Below, in pieces: positions 21,221-36,894 of a stretch of DNA of 64,000 nucleotides. Location of the stretch: contig NC_044561.1 in the NCBI RefSeq assembly GCF_007565055.1, positions 27,994,114 through 28,058,113 of the forward strand. The letters run 5' to 3'. Below the pieces are notes generated by a model. That model saw nothing but the letters and a program-made list of their open reading frames with translations, was not told where the DNA came from and did not search any database. How positions within the stretch are numbered: the first letter of the stretch is position 1; every line of letters starts with the position of its first letter. A program made the position numbers and the translations under genes. The DNA comes from Rhinopithecus roxellana (lineage: Eukaryota; Chordata; Mammalia; Primates; Cercopithecidae).

Positions 21221-23616
21221 GTGAGAGATGGTAAAGGTGGCCCAGGCCTGCTGACAATGATTGATGACATTCCCGTTTGGGAAAACTCTGTCCATTTCCC
21301 GAGGAGCAGAGCCTTTCCCCCTTCTGGACAAGAAGTCACCCCTCCTCCCACACTTAGGTACCCCACAGCCCACAGTGAACTGCCTCCTCTGACCTCAACA
21401 CTGCTTGCAGGGTAGCTCTTCAAGACAGGAAGTACAGATGAGTAAGCTATGTCACCAGGCCCACTGACAAACATACATACAAATGGATCAGTGCTGCTAG
21501 CAACAATTCTAACTCACTAAACCGTTCCCATTGAAAGGTCACAACAGCTATTGCCTGTTCGCCTCATTATTTAAAACTACATCATGGTATATGTGTGCTG
21601 TCGAGATAGATGAGTAACAGGAGACGGGAGAAAAAGCACTCGGCACATTGCTGCCTTCCAGATGCATTGTGGCAAACTCCATGGTTTCTGTCTGGCAACA
21701 ATACTAATGGCAAGATACCCATTTCTTGTCCCAAACAGATGGATGTCTAAAAAGCATCTCATCTTTTACACACAGAATTTTTTTACCCGTAAGCCAACAC
21801 CCCAGCCCTCCCACAGAGCCTTGGCTGTTGCCAGCTCCCCGGCTGCTCCTGCAGGCCGACTGCAGCAAGGTGCATCATCCGCCTGGAGTTGGCTCGCCAC
21901 CGGTTCCTTCCCGAGGGCTGGCGACCCAATGCAAACAGAACAACAGACTCTGAAGTCCCCAGCTTGCAACTAGTACATGATCATCATTCTATCACTTTCA
22001 AATAAAAGAGCCTAATATTTTGAGCATAATGATTTTAAGGAGCTCAACAATTTCTTTGCATACATTATTCATTTTGTGACACAAAACTGTTATTTCACTG
22101 AGATTACTGTAAATCGCTACATGAAGAGCTGGCTTGCATGAACAATTAAATGATAGATATGATAAACTAGATTTATAAGCTTTATGTTCCTATAACATAA
22201 ATTCCTTGAATGATTTAACTCAGCAGAGCTAGAAAATTCTTTTCAGATACCAGGTTCGTGGATCTCCAGCTCCCCCATCAGCATTTAATGAAAACTTACC
22301 TCAAAACTCAAAGCAAAAATATTTAATAAAAGGCTTAATATTACTATGGCAACCACAGCAACTTGTTTCAAAAATGAATAATAGCTCTGTTAGGTGCTTC
22401 ATTAAAAATTTTCCAACCAAATACTGCCCTTAATCTTCTCAATGGAACAAAAGACTTATTCAGGATCCATGTAGAAGACTAAAAATAATGTCAGATACAA
22501 CCTTGTGCTCAGGCACAGACATCCTTACGTCTCAAGCACAGAGAAAGATGGAATCTAATCAGCTAAGAGGAGAGAAAGTTGGGTATTTATCCTAAAACAA
22601 TTGATTAACAATCTCAATATCCCATTGTTACATTCTTTCCTCCACTGATCAACAAAGACATTCCTCGTCTCACCAAAATGGCCTTCTCCTGACACAGGCA
22701 ACCGCCTGCAGATAATGCAGAAATCAAAGACTACAGTCGCTGGACACCAGGGTGTGACCAACGAACACCAGGGCCCACTGGACTCCAGGAACAGACAGGA
22801 CTCCCTTCTCCAGAGAATTCCAGAGTTGGAGAGGTCCAAGAAACCAAATCTGACTATGGCACAGGACTTCTGAGACCACCCACGCAATACTTGCCGGGAT
22901 GGAGGAGAGCGCGGCATTTCCAACCCAACAGTCTCCTACTGCTCTCCACTCAGGAGCCCAACGGGACCCCTGGGCCTGGGACGACTCTGCTCAGACGTCT
23001 AGGCCAGCCTCACTGTACTCAGACCATCAACCTCTATGATGCCTGCGAGCGAGCTGGAGGACTTCATTACAACTGGGTAAGGTGACTGCTCCAGACCCCA
23101 AAGGGGACCCCGATGGAAGCATCCAGCTCAGCCCAACCCTTCCCAGGAATCACTTGGCCCCACCTCTGCCTGGTTCACTCTAGCTGTGCTGTGCTCCTCT
23201 ACCCACCCATAAGCTCTGCCCATCCTCACACTCAGTCTCCTGCAAATTCACTTCTGTCCCACCACCATGTCAAGCTGACAACTCAACCACACAGACCTAT
23301 GGCACCCAGTCACTAGCTTTATGCTGCTGGCTATGCTGCCTGACACAGAGGAGGTGCCAAATGAGTGCCCACAGGCGGTACAGTCAGAGGGAGACAGAGC
23401 TGCCCAGATGCTTTACAGCTACACGCAACTAAGCTTATAAACTTCTCCAAAGAGGAGAGGAAGAAAAGAAGGAGGCAGCACGCAGTTGAATAGTTCACGG
23501 TCTACACAGCAGTTAACGGCATGACACAGTGGACATGGGCACCGTGGCACGGTGAGACCACAGAAGGAGATGCTTCTCAGTGAGACTCCTACTTGGAATG
23601 CTTAGAATGGCTTGAT
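21221..23616. other. Unique DNA; AT-rich repeat-free block at about 21970-22520
   Basis: No gene is recognised. The block at 21970-22520 is AT-rich and free of visible transposons, with many 'aatta'/'taatt' words, resembling the style of conserved non-coding DNA. The flanks at 21240-21960 and 22560-23600 are GC-rich and unique. Confidence 0.4.
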
Positions 23617-23631
23617 AAGAACTGTGCTTGG

Positions 23632-24764
<1,133 letters not shown>

Positions 24765-24766
24765 GA

Positions 24767-24811
24767 GGAGTTATTATTATTATAAAAATCAACAACAACA
24801 ACAACAACAGC
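24767..24811. repeat. (TTA)n / (CAA)n simple repeats
   Basis: Five TTA units are followed within ten bases by six CAA units. Confidence 0.9.
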
Positions 24812-24965
24812 TGACTTGACTGAGCGCTGCTCTGCGCGGGTGGTGGTTTGTATTAGCGTATTCGTACACTGAATGCTCATAACAACAGAAGTGAATGATG
24901 CCCACCTGACCAAGGAGGACCCTGAGCTAACAGTGAGTAGCAGGACTGGCTCGGGGCCTCCCCCG
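24812..24965 (-). mobile_element. MIR fragment
   Basis: 'tgactgagcgctgctctgcg', 'tgaatgctcataacaacaga' and 'ctgaccaaggaggaccctga' follow the order of reverse-complement MIR. Degraded. Confidence 0.45.
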
Positions 24966-25394
24966 AACCACCACACTAGAGTGGGTTGTTTCACAAAAGA
25001 TGCCCTGAAATCCAGCCACCCAACCAAACACGCGGAACTAAATCCACTTCCCACCAACTGCCTCAGGTACACAAAGTATGCATGAGGCACTGTGGACACT
25101 CAGAGAGAGCCAAGTCCCAGGGGACCCCAGGATCCTGGCCCTGCCATTCTGCCCTCCTTCCATCTCCTCATGAACATGGGCCGCCGCACCTCCTTCAGCT
25201 CCCTTCTCATTGATGTTGCCCAGACACTGCTCCATTCAACTGTGAGGTTGTCAAGGTGTGCCCTGGGCCCGCAACAGCAGCTCTGGAACATCCCTACCCG
25301 TCAAGGCGCCAAAGCCCTCCATCCCCCACTCATCGCCCGAAGCTGCCTGTTGGGTGTGGCTGTACAGTCTGTGAACTGCCAGAGGGCCCTGGAG
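24966..25394. other. Unique DNA, nothing recognised
   Basis: GC-rich, non-repetitive, with no coding signal. Confidence 0.4.
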
Positions 25395-25790
25395 AACTTT
25401 CTGCAGTACGGTTGTTGTTCTATAGCTTGATCAGAGATCACGCTGCACGGCATGCCTTTGTTAAAACTCATACCACTGATTTTTGTGCTGCAGATTTGTA
25501 CATTTCATGGTGTAAATATTACCTCCACGAAAACCCCAAATCTAGTTAATGGCATGCACACTCAAGTGTTTAGTGGGGGAACTGATGTCTACAACTGACT
25601 TTGAAATGCATCCAAAAAAAAAAAAGAGATGGATTGATAGATGGATGGAGAGAGACAGAAGGAGAGATGAAGGGAGACCTAGCATACTCTGTATGGTGGC
25701 TTCAATGGATGGCCATGACAAGTCTTTCAGCTTTTCTCCATATTTGAAAAGTTTCAAATAAAATGTTAAAAATAAATTCCAAGTCTTAGA
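25395..25790 (+). mobile_element. L1M 3' UTR, old copy
   Basis: 'ttctatagcttgatcagaga', 'gtacatttcatggtgtaaat', 'ctacaactgactttgaaatg', 'gatggattgatagatggatg' and finally 'tttgaaaagtttcaaataaa' are successive landmarks of L1M 3' ends. An A run of 13 lies at 25613-25625. Confidence 0.75.
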
Positions 25791-26119
25791 TCCCATAGAA
25801 ACCCAAAGCCATGACTGCTCAGCCTATATGGCTTTTGGCCAAATGATATCCCACATCTTAGTTGTCCCTACTATTCAAATGACCCGAAAGAAACCAGCTT
25901 GTTATTTCAGCTCCAAGTTCTTCATGCCTTTACCAAAGAATGCAAAATTGGTGCCTGTTTTAAATTAAGGAAAACTTTTTAAGTTGCAGCAAAAATATCT
26001 ATACTTGTAACTTACAAACCCATCTGTCCTTGTTTTGTGTTGAATGGACCAAATAATAATACAGAATGTTATTATTAGGGATAGCAGGAATATCAGGGAT
26101 GCAATTTTTTTTTCCAGCT
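25791..26119. other. Unique AT-rich DNA at the edge of the inverted L1
   Basis: No gene. The 3' end of the following L1 may reach into the right part; the border is not sharp. Confidence 0.35.
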
Positions 26120-26629
26120 GAACAGATGTAACCAAAAAGTAAAAATGGTATGCATATAAGATGCTCAACATGGTATTCTGATGTATATATACATTGTGCA
26201 TTTACTACCAAAATCAAGCTAATTATATCCTTCACCTCACATGTATATAGTTACCTTTTGTGTGCGTGGTAAGAACACTTAAATCCTACTCTCTTAACAA
26301 ATTCCAAGCATGCAATACAGTACTGTTAACTATAGTCATCATGTGTACACCTACAGATCCCGGGAACTGATTAATCGTATAAATGAAAGCTTATTCTCTT
26401 TGGCTCACATCTCCCCACTTTGCAGCCCTCCACTTCCTGACAACCACCATTCTACTCTCTACTCCCAGGAGTGCGAAGTTTTTGGATTCCAGCTATAAGG
26501 AAGATGATGAATATCTGTCTTTCTGGGTATGGCTAATTCCATGGAGGATAATGTCACCCAGGCTCACTCATGTTGCTGTAAATGACAGGGTTACCTTCTT
26601 TTTTAAGGGTGAATAATATCACCGTCCCA

Positions 26630-27005
26630 CTCCCCATTAGTACTATTAGAACAAAATATCTGAGACTGGATAATCCATAAAGAACAGAAAACTTTTTCTC
26701 ACAGTTCTAGAGGTTGAAGGTCTAAGATCAAGGTGCTGGCAGGTTAGGTGTCTGACAACCGCCCTCTGGCTGTGTCCTCAAAAGGCAGAAGGGACAAAAG
26801 AGACAAATGTCATTTCCTCACATGGCCAAATAGCAGAAGAGAGTGAGCCCACTTCCTCGAGCCTCTTTCTAAGGGCCCTAACCTCATCCATGAGGGCTCC
26901 ACCTTCATGAACCAATCACCTACTACAGCCCCCACCTTTGAATCCTCTCACATTGGTGATTACGGTTCAACACGTCAGTTCTGGGGATCATTAAGGCCAT
27001 GGGGA
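26630..27005. mobile_element. MaLR/MLT-like repeat segment inserted in the L1
   Basis: 'atctgagactggataatcca', 'ctcacagttctagaggttga' and 'cctttgaatcctctcacatt' are landmarks of a common interspersed repeat that I associate with ERVL-MaLR internal sequence. L1 sequence is interrupted between about 26630 and 27010. The family name is inferred and could be wrong; no retroviral coding sequence is visible. Confidence 0.45.
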
Positions 27006-27012
27006 TCCCATT

Positions 27013-27032
27013 TACACACACACACACACACC
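27013..27032. repeat. (AC)n microsatellite
   Basis: Ten AC units at the junction of the inserted repeat with the L1. Confidence 0.9.
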
Positions 27033-27198
27033 CATTTTCATTATTCACTCATTCGTTGGTGAACACTTCGGTTGTTTCCACGTCTTGGCTGTTGGAGAAT
27101 AATACTCCAATGAACATGAGGGTACAAATCTCTCTCTGAGGCACTGACTTCATTTCCTTTGGATATATACCCAGAAGTGGGATTGCCGGATCATCTGA

Positions 27199-27634
<436 letters not shown>

Positions 27635-28682
27635 CATTTGTCTTTTTGATAACAGCCATTCTAACAGGTGTGAAATGATAACTCATTGCGATTTTTATTT
27701 GCATTTCTCTGATTAGTGATGTTGAGCACCTTTTCACATACCTATTGACAATGTGTATGTCTTCTTTTGAAAAATGTCTATTCAAGTCCTTTGCCCACTT
27801 TTTCATCAGGTTATTTAGTTGGTTTGGTTTTCATTTTTGCTGTTGAGTTGTTCGAGCTCTTTATGTATTTCAGACATTTACCCCTTATCAGATGTAGAGT
27901 TTGCAAGTATTTTCTTATAATCCGTAGGTTGTCTCCTCACTCTGATGATTATTTCCTTTGCTGTGCAGAAGCTTTTAAATTTGATGAAATCTCATTTGCC
28001 TATTTTTGCTTTTGTTTTATGCTTTTGGTGTCATAGTCAAAAAGGCACCGCGCAGAACAATGTCAAGAAGATTTTTCCCTATGTTTTCTTCCAGTAGTTT
28101 TACAGTTTCAATTCTTACCTTTAAGTATTTTATCCATTTTAAGTTGACTTTTGTATATACTGTGAGTTAAGGGTCCAATTTCATTCTCATGCATGTGAAT
28201 ATCTACTTTTCCCAACAACCTTATTGAAAAGACTATCCTTTCCCTATTGTATTCTTAGTACCTTTGTCAAAGATCAGTTGACCACAAATGTATGAATTTA
28301 TTTCTGAGCTCTCTATTCTATAATCCATTGATCTATATGTCAGTTTTTACGCCAATATCATACTGTTTTGATAATCTAGTTTTATAACATATTTTAAAAT
28401 CAGTAAGTGGGGTGCCTCCAGCTTCACTCTTTTTGCTCAAGACTACTTTGGCTATCTGGGATATTTTCGAATTTCAGGACCGTTTTTCTTCTTTCTGCAA
28501 AACATGTCATTGGAATTTTGATAGAGATTGCCCTATGTATAGATAACTTTACACAGTGTGGACATTTTAACAATACTAATTTTTCCCATTCATACACATG
28601 GGATATCTTTCCATTTACTTGTGTCTTCTTTACTTCCTTTTATCAACTGTTATGGTATTCATTGTAAGAATCCTTCACCTCC

Positions 28683-28758
28683 AGGTTGCAGTGAGCTGAG
28701 ATAGCGCCACTGCACTCCAGCCTGGGTGACAGAGTGAGGCTCCGTCTCAAAAAAAAAG
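28683..28758 (+). mobile_element. Severely 5'-truncated Alu (76 bp) with a perfect 17-bp target-site duplication
   Basis: Only the last part of the right arm is present, from 'aggttgcagtgagctgagat' to 'gagtgaggctccgtctc' and a short A tail. The direct repeat 'aagaatccttcacctcc' lies at 28666-28682 and 28759-28775 without a mismatch, proving insertion by retrotransposition rather than partial deletion of a full Alu. Confidence 0.95.
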
Positions 28759-29971
28759 AAGAATCCTTCACCTCCTTGGTTACATTCACACGAAAGTATT
28801 TCATTCTTTTTCATTCTATTGTAAATGGGGCTTTCTAAAATTTTTTGGAGAGTTGTTGTTAGTGTATAGAAATACAACTGATCTTTGTATGTTGATTTTT
28901 GTGTCCTGCCACTTCATTGAATTTATTAGTCCTAAGAGTTTTTTGGTGGAGGAGTCCTTAGGGTTATCTACGTATAAGATCATGTGATCTGCACACAATT
29001 TTGTTTCCTTTTTGATTTGAATGCCTTTTATTTCTTTTTATTGTCTAATTGCTCTGGCTGGGAAGACATCCTTATCCTCTTCCTGATCTTAGAGAAAAGG
29101 CATTTGTAAGATCTTAAGCTACAGGATTGTCATATATGGCCTTTTTATGTTGATACACATTCCTTCCATACCTGGTTTATTGAAAGTTTTATCATGAAAA
29201 GATGTTGAATTTTGTTAAATGCTTTTTTTGCATCTATTGAGATGATATAATTTTTCTCCTTCATTCTATTAATGTGATACATATTTACAGACTTGCGTGT
29301 GTAGAACCATCCTTGAATCCCAGCGATAAATCCCAAGTGATCACAGTGCCTGATCCTTTTAGTATGCTGTTGAATTCAGTTTGCTAGTATTTTGATGAGA
29401 GCTTTTGCATCTACGTTCATCAGGAATACTGGCTTGTAATTTTCATTTCTTGTAATGTCCTTGTCTGGTTTTTACATCAGGGTATAATATATCCTCATAA
29501 TACAGCTGGGAAGTGTTCCCTCCACTTCAATTTCTGGAAAGACTTTGAGAAAAAGTGGCATTCATTCTTCTTTAAGTATTTGATAGAATTCACCAGTGAA
29601 GCCATCTGGTCCTGAGCTTTTCCTCGTTGGGATATATCTGATTACTGATTCAATCTCCTTTTCATTATTGGTTTGTTCAGAATTCACTTTTGGTGTGCCA
29701 TATATTTCTAGGAATTTATCAATATTTCCTCATTTATGATTTCGAGTCTTCCTTTTTCTTAGTCTAGCTAAAGGTTTGTCAATTTTATCTCCTTAAAAAA
29801 CCAACTCTTAGGTTCTTTTTAATCTCGTCTGTTGTTTTTCTACTCTCTATTTCATTTACTCGTTCTAATCTTTACTGTTTTCTGTCTCCTGCTAACTTTG
29901 AACTTAGTTTGTTCTTTTTTTTCTAGTTCCTTCAAGTGTACAAGTTGGGTTGTTTATTTACAATTTTTCTC

Positions 29972-30257
29972 TTTTTTTGAGACGGAGTCTCGCTCTATCT
30001 CCCAGGCTGGTATGCAGTGGCGCGCTCTTGGCTCACTGCAACCTCCGCCTCCCAGGTTCAAGCAATTCTCTGCCTCAGCGTCCCGAGTAGGTGGGATTAC
30101 AGGCACCCAACACCACACCTGGTTAATTTTTTTATTTTTAGTAAAGACGGGGTTTCACCATCTTGGCCAGGCTGGTCTTCAACTCCTGACCTCGTGATCC
30201 ACTGCCTCGGCCTCCCAAAGTGCTGGGATTACAGGTGTGAGCCACTGCACCCTGCCT
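29972..30257 (-). mobile_element. Alu (AluS-like), full length, inverted
   Basis: Plus strand runs from 'ctttttttgagacggagtct' to 'gtgagccactgcaccctgcc'. The element lies in the L1 ORF2 relic. Confidence 0.9.
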
Positions 30258-30904
30258 GCAATCTTTTTTCTTAACAAGGCACTTATCACTATAAACATCC
30301 CTCTTAAAACTACCTTTGCTGTATCTGAGAAGTGTTGCTGTATTTCCATTTTCATTTGCCTCAGTATTTCTTTTTATTTCCCTTTAATTTCTTCTTTGAC
30401 CCACTGGTAGTTTACACGTGTCTTGTTCACATATTTGTTAACTTTCCTCCTTTTATTTCTAGTATCACACCATTGTGTGATATCAAGTATTAAAGATTCT
30501 TGATATTATTTCAATCCTCTTAAATTTGTTAAGACTTGTTTTGTGGTCCAATAAATGATCGAACCTGGAGAATGTTCCTTATGACTTGAGAAGAATGTGC
30601 ATTCTACTGCTGTTGGATGGAATGGTCTGTCTATATCTTGTTAGGTCCATTTGGTCCATACTGTTATTTAAGTCTGTTGTTTCCTTACTGATTTTCTGTC
30701 CAGATGATAGATCCATTTTTGAAAGTGCAGTACTGAAATCCCTTATTATTATTGTATTGCGATCTCTTCCTTAAATTCTGTTAATATATGCTTTATATAT
30801 TGAGGTTCTCCAATGTTGCATATACATATATTCACCATTGTTATATCTTCTTGATGAACTGACCCCTTCATCATTATACAATGGCATTGTCCCTCGTGAC
30901 ACTT

Positions 30905-31158
30905 TTTGTTTTTGTTTCTTGAGACAGGGTCTTGCTCTGTTCCCCAGGATGGAACTCAGGGGAGTGATCATAGTTCACGTTAACATCAAACATGTACCTA
31001 GGACTACAGGCACATGCCACCATGCCCAGCTAATATTTTTAAGAGACAAGATCTCCCTGTGTTGCCCAGGCTGGTCTCAAACTCCTGGCCTCAAACAATC
31101 CTCCCAATTCAGCCTCCCAAAGCACTGGAATTATAGGCATGATCATTGCACCCAACCT
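30905..31158 (-). mobile_element. Alu (AluJ-like), inverted, old
   Basis: Both arms are recognisable ('gagacagggtcttgctctgt', 'aatatttttaagagacaaga', 'ggctggtctcaaactcctgg') but diverged, and part of the first plus-strand half is replaced. Consistent with an old J-type copy. Confidence 0.8.
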
Positions 31159-32019
31159 CTTGTGACAGTCTTTAACTTAATGTCTATTTTGCCTGATATA
31201 AAGATAGTCACCCCTGCTCTCTTTTGTTATCATTTGTGTAGGATATCTTTTTCCATCCCTTCACTTTCAGCCTGTGTGTCACTAAAACTAAAGTGAGTTA
31301 CTTACAGGCAGTATATTGTTGGAGCTTGCTTTTTAAATCTATTTGGTCACTCTTTGTCTTCTGACTGGATAATTTAATCCATTTACACTTAAAGTAATTA
31401 CTGATTTAAGTACTTACTGATTGGTAAGGACTTAACTATGGCCAGGTTGTTAACTGCTTGCAATTGCTTTATCGCCCTTTTGTTCCCTTCCTCCTCTCTT
31501 GCCATCTTCTGCTGTGATGTGATGATTTTTTTTTTCTGTAATAGCACGCTTTGATTCTTTTCTCTTTATATTTTCCATATCGACTATATGATTTTTCTTT
31601 GTGGTTACCATGAGGCTTAGATAGTGTTACAAAATGCATAGTGCTAACAATCTATTTTAGACTGATAACAACATCAATTGCACACAAAAACTTTACACTT
31701 TCAGTTCTCTCACAAATACACACATATACACATTTTGCTACTGACACCATAATTTACATCTTTGTATATCCATTAACAAAATGTTGTAGCTATAATGATT
31801 TTAATATTTTTGGTTTTTAACTTTTATACTAGAGTTAACTGTGATTTACACACCATCATTACAATATTAAAGTATTCTGAATTTGACTACATACTTACTT
31901 TTACCAGTGAGTATTATACTTTCATAGGTCTTCATGTTACTAATTAACATCCTTTTATTTAAAATTTAACTCCCTTTCATAGTTCTTTTAAAGCAGGTCT
32001 AGCGGTAATGAATCTCCAC

Positions 32020-32760
32020 CACTTTACCACTTTTGTCTGGGAAAGTCTTGCCCTCATTTCTGGAGGACAGCTTTGCTGGGTATCGTATTCTTAGTCGGCA
32101 GGTGTTTTTTTTTTTCCTTTCAGTATTTTGAATATATCATCCCATTCACTCCTGACCTACAAGGTTTATGTTGAGAAATCCACTGATAGTCTTAGGACAT
32201 TCCCTTGTATATAACAAGTTGCTTTTCTGTTGCTGCTTTCCAAATTCTGTTTGTCTTTGACTTTTGACAGTTTAATTATATTACGTTTCAGTATAGACTT
32301 TTTCATGTTCAATCTATTTGGGGTCCTACGGGCTTCTTGAGTCTGGCTGTCTATTCCTTTCCCCAGATTTAAGACATTTTTTGTTTTTATTTCTTTAAAC
32401 AAGCTTTCGGCCCCTTTCTCTTTTCTCCCTCTGAAATTCACATAATGCATACACGGCTTTGCTTAATGTTGTTCCATAAATCCTATAAGCTTTCTTCCCT
32501 CTTTTTCATACTTTTTATTTTCTAATTGGGTAATTTCAAATGACCTGTCTTCGAGCCTATTGATTCTTTGGCTTGTTAGAGTCTGCTGTTAAAGCTCTCA
32601 ATTGCATTTCATAGTTCAGTCACTGTATTCTTCAGCTCCAGAATTTGTTTGGTTCTTTTTTATGATTTCTCTCTTTGTTGAACTTCCCATTTTGGTTCAT
32701 ATATTGTTTACCTGATTTTGTTGAGTTGTCTGTTTTCTCAATGTCTTAAATTCTTTGTCA
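32020..32760 (-). pseudogene. L1 ORF1 pseudogene (old L1M type)
   Basis: ORF1p is the L1 RNA-binding chaperone with a coiled coil, RRM and C-terminal domain. The plus strand reads the reverse complement of the coiled-coil part ('cagctccagaatttgtttgg', 'ttcttttttatgatttctct') at about 32635-32690 and of the C-terminal part ('ttttgaatatatcatcccat', 'tgagaaatccactgatagtc') at about 32125-32190. The longest surviving minus-strand frame is 94 codons (32166-32450) and contains LFKEIKTKN and ILKRNIIKLSKVKDKQ. Confidence 0.7.
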
Positions 32761-34149
32761 GGAAATTTGTAGATCTCCATCTCTTTGGGATCAGTTACTG
32801 AAAAGTTATAATGTTCTTTCCGTCAGGTCATGTTTCCCTGACTTTTCATGTTCCTTTAAGTCTTGCATCGTTGTCTTTGCATTTGAAGTAACAGTCACTT
32901 TCCCCAGTCTTTACTGACTGGGTTCAGAAGAGAAAAATCTTCCAATCAGCCTGACTAGGAATTCTAGGAGCCTCTCAAACCTTTCCTATTGATGCACCCA
33001 CTCCACTCCTCTTGTTCCCTACTTAGGGCTAAGTCTTACAATTGTATGCCTTATCTCAATCCCACAAAGCCAGGCCAGGTGTTACGAAGTTTCCATTTAT
33101 TTTTCCTAGGGCAGTGCTCAGGAGTGTTGAAGGTTAAGATCTTTCTCCCAATATAGCAGAGTCAAGCCAGCTATCTGTGTCTGCTGGTACACAATCTGCA
33201 GAGGCTCACATGCTGTCTACAGGGGTGCAATTGTACCAGCTGCCAAGGAAGGGAGGCATACAGAATGCTGGAGGCGTATGTGGGCTAGCTGGGGGTGTCT
33301 GCAGGAAACAGATCCTATGAAATTTGTGGACTAGCCTCTTGGTGAAGTCCACAAGGCAGTTAGTAGAAACTGTAGCCCTTTGTTGAGTTCCATGCCCTGA
33401 CTGCCGACAGTCCCGGCCCCTTTACCCCGCACTTAGTTGCTACCCAACTATTCAGTCATTCTGACCCCCTCAGTGTTCTGCAAGGGATGAGAAAGGAGTG
33501 GGCCTTTTGGACAGCATCCCACACGGCTGGGGCCACTGGGTGTTCACTATGCTCTCACCTTCCCTTTTGAGAGAAATCAAGAACCAAGGGAGTCTCTGTT
33601 GGCACTGAGCTATGCTGCCTTGTGGGAGGGGTGTTATGGATAAGTGAAACTCTTCTTCTTACCCTCTTCAATGTGTCTATTCTTGAGTGTTTTTCTCCAA
33701 GAAGACTGCTAAGACCTCTGCACTTGTACTCCTGTGCTCCACAAAGGTACTCTCGTCTGTGGGCATTTGTCAAAATCAGTATTACCGTTGGGGGGATGAG
33801 GGCTGAAAACTCCTATTTCACCATCTTTCTGACATCATTTGCCACAGTGTGCTTTTTTATTCTGGTATTTCCTTATACCCTTGAGCCTCCTCCCTATTTT
33901 ATTCAACCCAGCAGTCTGTATTCATTCCTCTTAATCAGGATTTGAGCTTTGCACCTGCTCCTTTTGGCGGGGGGTTGAGCCTACTTCAGAGGCTAGGGAT
34001 ATAGAGGGTCCAAGTACAATTTAAATAAGAAAATGCTACTAATAAAAATGTTGAGAAGAATATGAATTCTGGAAGACAAAGAAAAGAAAATGGAAAGAAA
34101 AGAATTTTAAAATGTTAAGGCATCTGGCAGAGAGACCAAATGGGAACAA

Positions 34150-34435
34150 AAACCCAATTCCTCTCTCCTGACAAGTCCTTGCACCCTGGCCTACGGTTGC
34201 TTCAACCCACAAAAACGCCTTTGTTTATTAGCACTCAGGTATCAATAGGCTGCCATGCAGTAGCAATTTTACCCAAAACCAAGGCTCCAGAGAAACCAGA
34301 CCTTTCACTGCTCTGAAACTAAATTCACAACCTCACCCCACTGCTGCTTCTGGAATATTATCCCATCTCTCTGTTTACTTAAGACCAAGCTCCTCTGCTC
34401 AGTTGTCACCTTCTCCTTTAAAAATGTTTCTGATC
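34150..34435 (+). mobile_element. Possible L2 LINE fragment left of an inversion breakpoint
   Basis: 'ctgctcagttgtcaccttct' resembles the L2 segment that normally reads 'gctcaaatgtcacctcctcc'. It ends abruptly at the Alu fragment at 34436. Confidence 0.4.
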
Positions 34436-35149
<714 letters not shown>

Positions 35150-35208
35150 CCGCCCGTCTCGCCCTCCCAAAGTGCTGGGATTACAGGCTTGAGCCACCGT
35201 GCCCAGCC
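35150..35208 (-). mobile_element. Alu 5' portion (59 bp), other half of the split element
   Basis: The minus strand is Alu positions 1-59, beginning 'ggctgggcacggtggctcaa' and ending 'gagacgggcgg'. It stops at the same nucleotide where the 34436 piece starts. The 'ctcaagcctg' variant agrees with an Old World monkey young Alu. Confidence 0.95.
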
Positions 35209-35222
35209 CTCAAATCACAGCT

Positions 35223-35662
35223 TTAATTGAGGCTGGGCCTCCTAGTCAGGGGAGATCTAACCTTCCCTCTTCCTGGAGCTGCCCAGGTGGACAGGGCCCA
35301 GGCGTGCTTTGTGCTCCCCAGGCTTCCGCTGACACTCATATTCAATCTCCAAGAGGAATCCCCATGCAGCTTAGCTGGGATGGACACCATCTGCCTTTCC
35401 CTGTCCCTGTTCTATCCCTTCTTCTTCATATTCCACAGAGCCAAGTGAAAGCCGGGTGACAGAAAGTTCATTCCAGTGCCTGCTGGCCAAAGTCTAACCA
35501 GTGAGAATGTTGCTGGCCAATGACTTTAGTGACTTAGCACCAGATATCCAAAAATCAGCCAAATAATTATCATTTATTTCCGCAGAATAAGAATAAATGT
35601 ATTTTCAGTATTTTTATTAAAATATTTCATTTATGTGGACAACGTATTTTATTTACATTTTC
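35223..35662. other. Unique DNA, nothing recognised
   Basis: GC-rich to about 35480, then AT-rich up to the Alu. No coding signal. Confidence 0.4.
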
Positions 35663-35952
<290 letters not shown>

Positions 35953-36894
35953 AACACATTTTAAAAGAAAACGTACGCTGTTCCATAAATCATAACTTTC
36001 TGGGACACAATTAAGAAGGGCACAACAAGATTTCTAAAGAGAGACCACATGACTTCCCCATACACAAGCCCACGGCTCCTGCTCTGGATCTGCCCCACGG
36101 CCACCTGGTCTCCTGTTTGGCCCTTCCCTGCCATGATGCATGGACTGTCTCTCAGATACAAGGGCAAAAGCAGGCCAGACATCCTGCCCAAACCCAGCCT
36201 CTTGCTGGGCCTCCACTGTTTTTCAGGACATGAAGCCCAGGAGTTGACTCAAAAAAGAAAGGAATAAGAGAAATACTGACTTGCCTCCCTAAAATCCTGC
36301 ACTTGCAAATGATGGCTTTCATCCCACTTAGAAAGATACAATAATAATGAGGGGGGAAGGACCTTCCAACATCGATAACACCAAACAGCAATTCACTGGA
36401 ATCAGCTAATTTTCATATTTAAAACATTCCAACACTGTATCCTGTCCTTCACTTTCCTGACTTTGCCACGATGATCTACCACTCCTTCTCTTTCAAACGG
36501 ATTGCAAACAGCATTTTATTGGGGATTTCCTCTAAAAGGCAATTGGAGGTTCCTGCAACACAATTTATAGGTGCATTGTTTCCATTTATTTTAATTTTAT
36601 TTATAGCCTTCTGCCAGAGCCCGCTGGGCACAGGCAGTTATAAATCAAAGATCACAAACACAGTGCTGCTTTGTTCCTCTGTTGACGCTCACATATCAGG
36701 GGATTGTTTGGTAAGCTCTAATATGAATACTAATTACTTTTTCAATCAGCCCATGGGTGTGAACTCACTTGAAAAACTGCATAAAACAAAATTTCATTAT
36801 ATACTAGATACGATCTTGAACCAAAGGACACCAGGAGTGGTCCTACTTGAGAAGGAACACACACGCTGGAGAGAGCCACGTGCTTGTGCTCCGA
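35953..36894. other. Unique DNA; AT-rich repeat-free block at about 36370-36830
   Basis: No gene is recognised. The AT-rich block includes 'catttattttaattttattt' and lacks visible transposons. A 154-codon frame at 36471-36935 has no family motif. Confidence 0.4.
36611..36645. repeat. Dispersed short duplication, copy A
   Basis: Reads 'ctgccagagcccgctgggca' then 'caggcagttataaat'. It is nearly the same as 37445-37480, differing by two substitutions and one inserted base. No known repeat family is recognised at either site. Confidence 0.8.
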
